A stretch of DNA of 64,000 nucleotides from Hofstenia miamia (Eukaryota > Xenacoelomorpha > Acoela): positions 4,582,954-4,646,953 of the forward strand of contig SCFE01000002.1 of NCBI GenBank assembly GCA_004352715.1, written 5' to 3'. Below are positions 60,653-64,000 of this stretch, piece by piece (position 1 is the stretch's first letter; every line of letters starts with the position of its first letter). The position numbers were made by a program, and so were the translations under genes. The notes beneath the pieces are model-generated. The model made no database searches and had not been told where the DNA came from. It saw nothing but the letters and a program-made list of their open reading frames with translations.

Positions 60653-61127
60653 TGCATAGAAGCAAATGAAGAGCCTTCGAATTCATTAGTGAAAGAAACA
60701 TTTTGTCAATCATTATGTTGAATGTGAGCAAATCAGATTTCATATTGGAGTTGGAATAAAAACAGCAAATGTTACCGCATTATGCACTGCGTCGAACTAC
60801 GTTATTAATATTTCTTAATTGGTAGATATCTGAATTAGGTGTACTTGATTGACAGATTGCAGTACCCTTTGCATCTACACAACTCAAATTTGCTAACTTC
60901 ATTTCTGACTTTTGCATAATCCTCTCTACGCGAATTTGATAGACGGAAAACTACTGATTTGCTTCGTGCCTGTTGAACACAATCAATGCAGCCAAGTTAA
61001 GCAACTCTTGCGAACAAAGAAGCACGGAAAAAACACCAAGTTAAAAGCAACCAATATTTTTTCAATAGTAGAAAGATGGCCTCGTGTGATTATGTTTTCT
61101 GTACTTATTCATTAAATAAAAAAAGTA

Positions 61128-61129
<2 letters not shown>
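60653..61129. other. AT-rich non-coding stretch
   Basis: No gene is supported. A plus-strand 67-codon frame at 60912-61115 has mixed composition but no known domain. Confidence 0.45.

Positions 61130-61161
<32 letters not shown>
61130..61161. repeat. (AT)n microsatellite
   Basis: About 32 bases of pure AT. A shorter tract lies at 61423-61440. Confidence 0.95.
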
Positions 61162-61166
<5 letters not shown>

Positions 61167-62159
61167 TCCTCCTAAATGTTTTTTAAAAACCTCATCATGA
61201 CCACAGTTTCGAAACAGAAATCCTTGAAAATTCCAGGTTAGTGTCTTTTTATACTACCTCCCCCAATAGTAAATATATTTAAGTTCGAGGGAATATTGCG
61301 GGAGCAATGGCCAAAAAAAGTATCTTGGGAAAAAGGTGCGATTCCCACTAAATGCCTTATAATTTTCAGACGGTTTCCTGCCAAATATAAGGTTTTTGCA
61401 TTTTCCATAGCAAAAGGCGGGATATATATATATGTATATATTTGAAATGCTCATGAACAATTTCAGTTCAACAAAATCAATTGGGAAGGATTTCCAATTA
61501 ATTGGCCAACACAATCTCCTATTTTCACGTCACTACATGATTGGTTCTCGCAAACTGGTTACTAAACAATACTTATTTTTCGAAGTGTTGTTATACCAAA
61601 TATTGAGGAGGTTAAAAGACGAATATCTGTAGAAATGTCTCAAACCATTATATTGTAGCAATTGACCATTTACCTGGTGATTGGAGCTGTAGTAGAATAT
61701 AAATGAGACATTGCTGAACATTAAATACAATGAAAAAGATACTTTTTGTAATTAATTGTTATTATGATATGTCCATTCATTGCACCGTTTTGTTCTGATA
61801 AACAATCAATTTGTTTAGAAATATCTATGTATTTTAGTCTTCATTTTAAGCCCGTTTGAATTAAAGGTCCCATATTTTCCCCACTAAATTACTGTCAGTT
61901 ATTTGAAGGTGAATTAATCTTGTGTCACATAAGAGAATCTTCTGCTTTGTTAAAATCAACCACATAGCATTTCCATTAAAACACAGTTGATTTGTTTGGA
62001 ACAGAGTCTTCGGCAATAAATTAATTATAGTATTTCCGTAAAGTTTTCCAAGGAGATTGAGTATACTCAAAACTAAATGATAATGTGAAAGGAATTAATT
62101 TTTATTAGGAGCACTTCAAATAATTCTCAAATTCTTCACTTGAAAAAATTGACTGCCTC
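61162..62159. other. AT-rich non-coding stretch
   Basis: No gene is supported. Open frames here are on both strands and lack recognisable motifs. Confidence 0.5.
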
Positions 62160-62530
62160 ATACTTTTGAATAAATTGGAAATTTTTAAATTTTGAAAATA
62201 TAAATTTTTTATATATGAGAAAAGTTTTTTAAAAAATTTAAATTTAAAAAAAACCCCTAGTTTTTAAATCAGTATGGGGGGGTTAAGACTTTCATAAAAT
62301 TAAATCTTTTTTTTTGGGGAAATTTGGGCTTTAATTGTATTTATAAAAAAATTAAAGTAAAAAAATAAACCCTGAAAAAAATTTTTTTGTGATTTTTTAA
62401 GAAAAACTGATAAAAAAAATGCATTTCATAAAGCGACTAAATTTATGAAAAAAGCAAAAAAAAAAAAAAATTCGTGAAATTTGAAAAAAATAAAGAAATG
62501 CAAAATATAGTGGAAACAAGGAATTGCCTT
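62160..62530. other. Homopolymer-rich block, possibly low-quality consensus
   Basis: There are unusually many A, T and G runs (GGGGGGG near 62276, TTTTTTTTT before GGGG near 62312, a 15-base A run near 62458), plus repeated two-fold stuttering. The surrounding sequence lacks this texture. It suggests uncorrected long-read error rather than biology, though a decayed poly-A-rich repeat is possible. Confidence 0.5.
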
Positions 62531-64000
62531 AAATATGTTTATGATTTGGTTATTGATTATAAAAACTGTAATTACATAACTTTAAAATTTCTTTTGGAAT
62601 TTTAAAATTCTTCTATTGCTAAGACTTTAATGATATTGCTTTAAAAGTCGAATTTTACGCATCGTTTAATTGGAATACTTTCGATTTAAAAAACTATTAT
62701 TTCTGACAGGCATCATAATATGAATTACTCTTTTCGTTCTGGAAATATAAATTTGAATTTCAGATTTTGAAATGCACCAGTTGTTCACGAAACGACTCAA
62801 GAACAGAAATATTAAATCATACAAGAATCACTAATTAAATTTTTAGCGAAATAATTGACGAGGTGCAATTCCAAACCTAAATAGCAACAAAGAAAATTTC
62901 CCAAAAGAAATCTTTGATATCATTAACCTATCAGCATTTCTGTAATCTAATCACTTTATTCACGCATGATTTTTAAACTTACCAGCTGTGCAAATTTCTA
63001 ACCAGTTTTGTGTTCTAAATTACACAAATTAAAGAAATTGTAAGTATATAATCACAGTTGGTAGAAAGAGTTAATTGAAATTTAGAAGGCAATTTGCTGT
63101 AGCAATAGAGATGTAAGGTTTAAAGAATAATTTGATCGGTCTGTCTAAGACTTATATAAGGTTGGGTTGGGCTGGTGAAAAATGACCCGAATTCTATCTT
63201 GGATTATGCAAGCTTATGCCTATCGAAACACGAGAGCGTGCAATGAGTAGATTTTTAGTGTGTAAGCCAATTTAAACAATTTTAGAGCAAAGCTAGTTTT
63301 TAATATGTTAGGGTACTAAGAAGACTCCTCCAGTGATGACAAAATTTTAAGCAGGATGTTTATATCAACTAAGATTCCATGTTTTGCAGAATTTATGACG
63401 TTTGAAGAAAATGAATATCTTTATAAATGAGTGCCTAAATAATACTTAATAAACATTGACAAAATAGAAAATAAAATTTAACCTATAGTGCGCACACAGT
63501 AAATTGAAGTATAAAGCCCCAGGGCGTATGCACTCCACTTGAGAGTGTATAGCAATTTTGATATTTTTGTTTGCTTATAATGTATCAAAATATGATTAAG
63601 GACATAATTCTCAATCTTAATGATTAAGCCCCTCCAAAAACCTAGTGCACATATTTATAGATTTAACATTTAACCTCCCATATGCCACCCCAACCGTAAC
63701 TGAACATAGCCAGCAGAGGTATGAACGGTCTACTTTCACTTTAGAGACAATCAATACTCCATATTTGGATATGTTGCTGTAATTCAAATCAAAGTACTTT
63801 CGTGTTAATGGGTTAACGATTCAATTCGACAGGAAATACCTGTAATCAAAATTCAAAACCAGCTCTAGAATACTACTTTTTTGTTATTTACCATAAAAGT
63901 TTTGTTAATTTCTTAATTGTATATAATATAATATGTTATAGATTACTCATTAGCTGATAAATATATAGCACACTGCTTAGTTAGAATTTGTATTATTTTT
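62531..64000. other. AT-rich non-coding stretch
   Basis: No gene is supported. A possible but poorly matching TTAA-flanked pair (63674-63812) is discussed among rejected items. Confidence 0.5.

Noticed and set aside
63670-63816. Possible sixth TTAA element (TTAACCTCCCAT ... AATGGGTTAA)
   Set aside because: Inward-read ends CCTCCCATATG and CCCATTAACAC do not match well beyond the first bases, and there is no coding relic.
1-64000. tRNA genes, CRISPR arrays, bacterial operons or secondary-metabolite clusters
   Set aside because: No B-box-like GGTTCGANTCC with a cloverleaf, no spaced direct-repeat array and no tandem coding blocks were seen.

Overview
This is eukaryotic, very AT-rich, gene-poor DNA, consistent with an intron or intergenic tract of a large arthropod genome. 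An arachnid, probably a spider, is my best guess. The guess rests on three things: a Tc1/mariner-like remnant whose N-terminal helix-turn-helix and C-terminal tail are of a type common in spider and other arthropod genomes, several piggyBac relics, and abundant (AT)n microsatellites. There are no bacterial-type operons, no recognisable rRNA or tRNA genes and no CRISPR array. Most open frames in the window are chance frames in AT-rich DNA and are left out.

Layout. Positions 1-27,000 are almost entirely non-coding AT-rich sequence broken by (AT)n tracts. All six assembly gaps (runs of N) fall in this part, five inside (AT)n arrays and one between duplicated AT-rich flanks. Around 27.4-29.0 kb there is an unrecognised 55-residue frame, an internally deleted Tc1/mariner-like element with TA target duplication and, 46 bp further on, a 152-bp TTAA-flanked miniature element. 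At 33.8-34.35 kb lies the 3' part of a non-LTR retrotransposon reverse transcriptase. Between 37 and 61 kb there are four more TTAA-flanked piggyBac-like elements, each with decayed transposase coding and each from a different terminal-repeat family. At 45.9-46.4 kb and 56.3-56.8 kb there are two further TA-flanked elements with matching inverted ends.

The one feature that looks like a living host gene is a 186-bp internal exon on the minus strand (51747-51932). It encodes the C-terminal half of an immunoglobulin-like domain (GDKGIYKC), has good splice sites and is phase 1 at both ends. The window is therefore probably intronic to, or flanking, a minus-strand gene for a cell-surface Ig-domain protein; no other exon of it was found.

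I saw no convincing new biological system. The most interesting signals are: the coexistence of five TTAA-type families, three of which carry palindromic subterminal motifs; two unrelated mariner-type miniatures that kept both ends of the transposase frame but lost its catalytic middle; a few perfect or long hairpins and small GC-rich islands that nothing else explains; and a homopolymer-rich block near 62.2-62.5 kb that may be poor consensus sequence.
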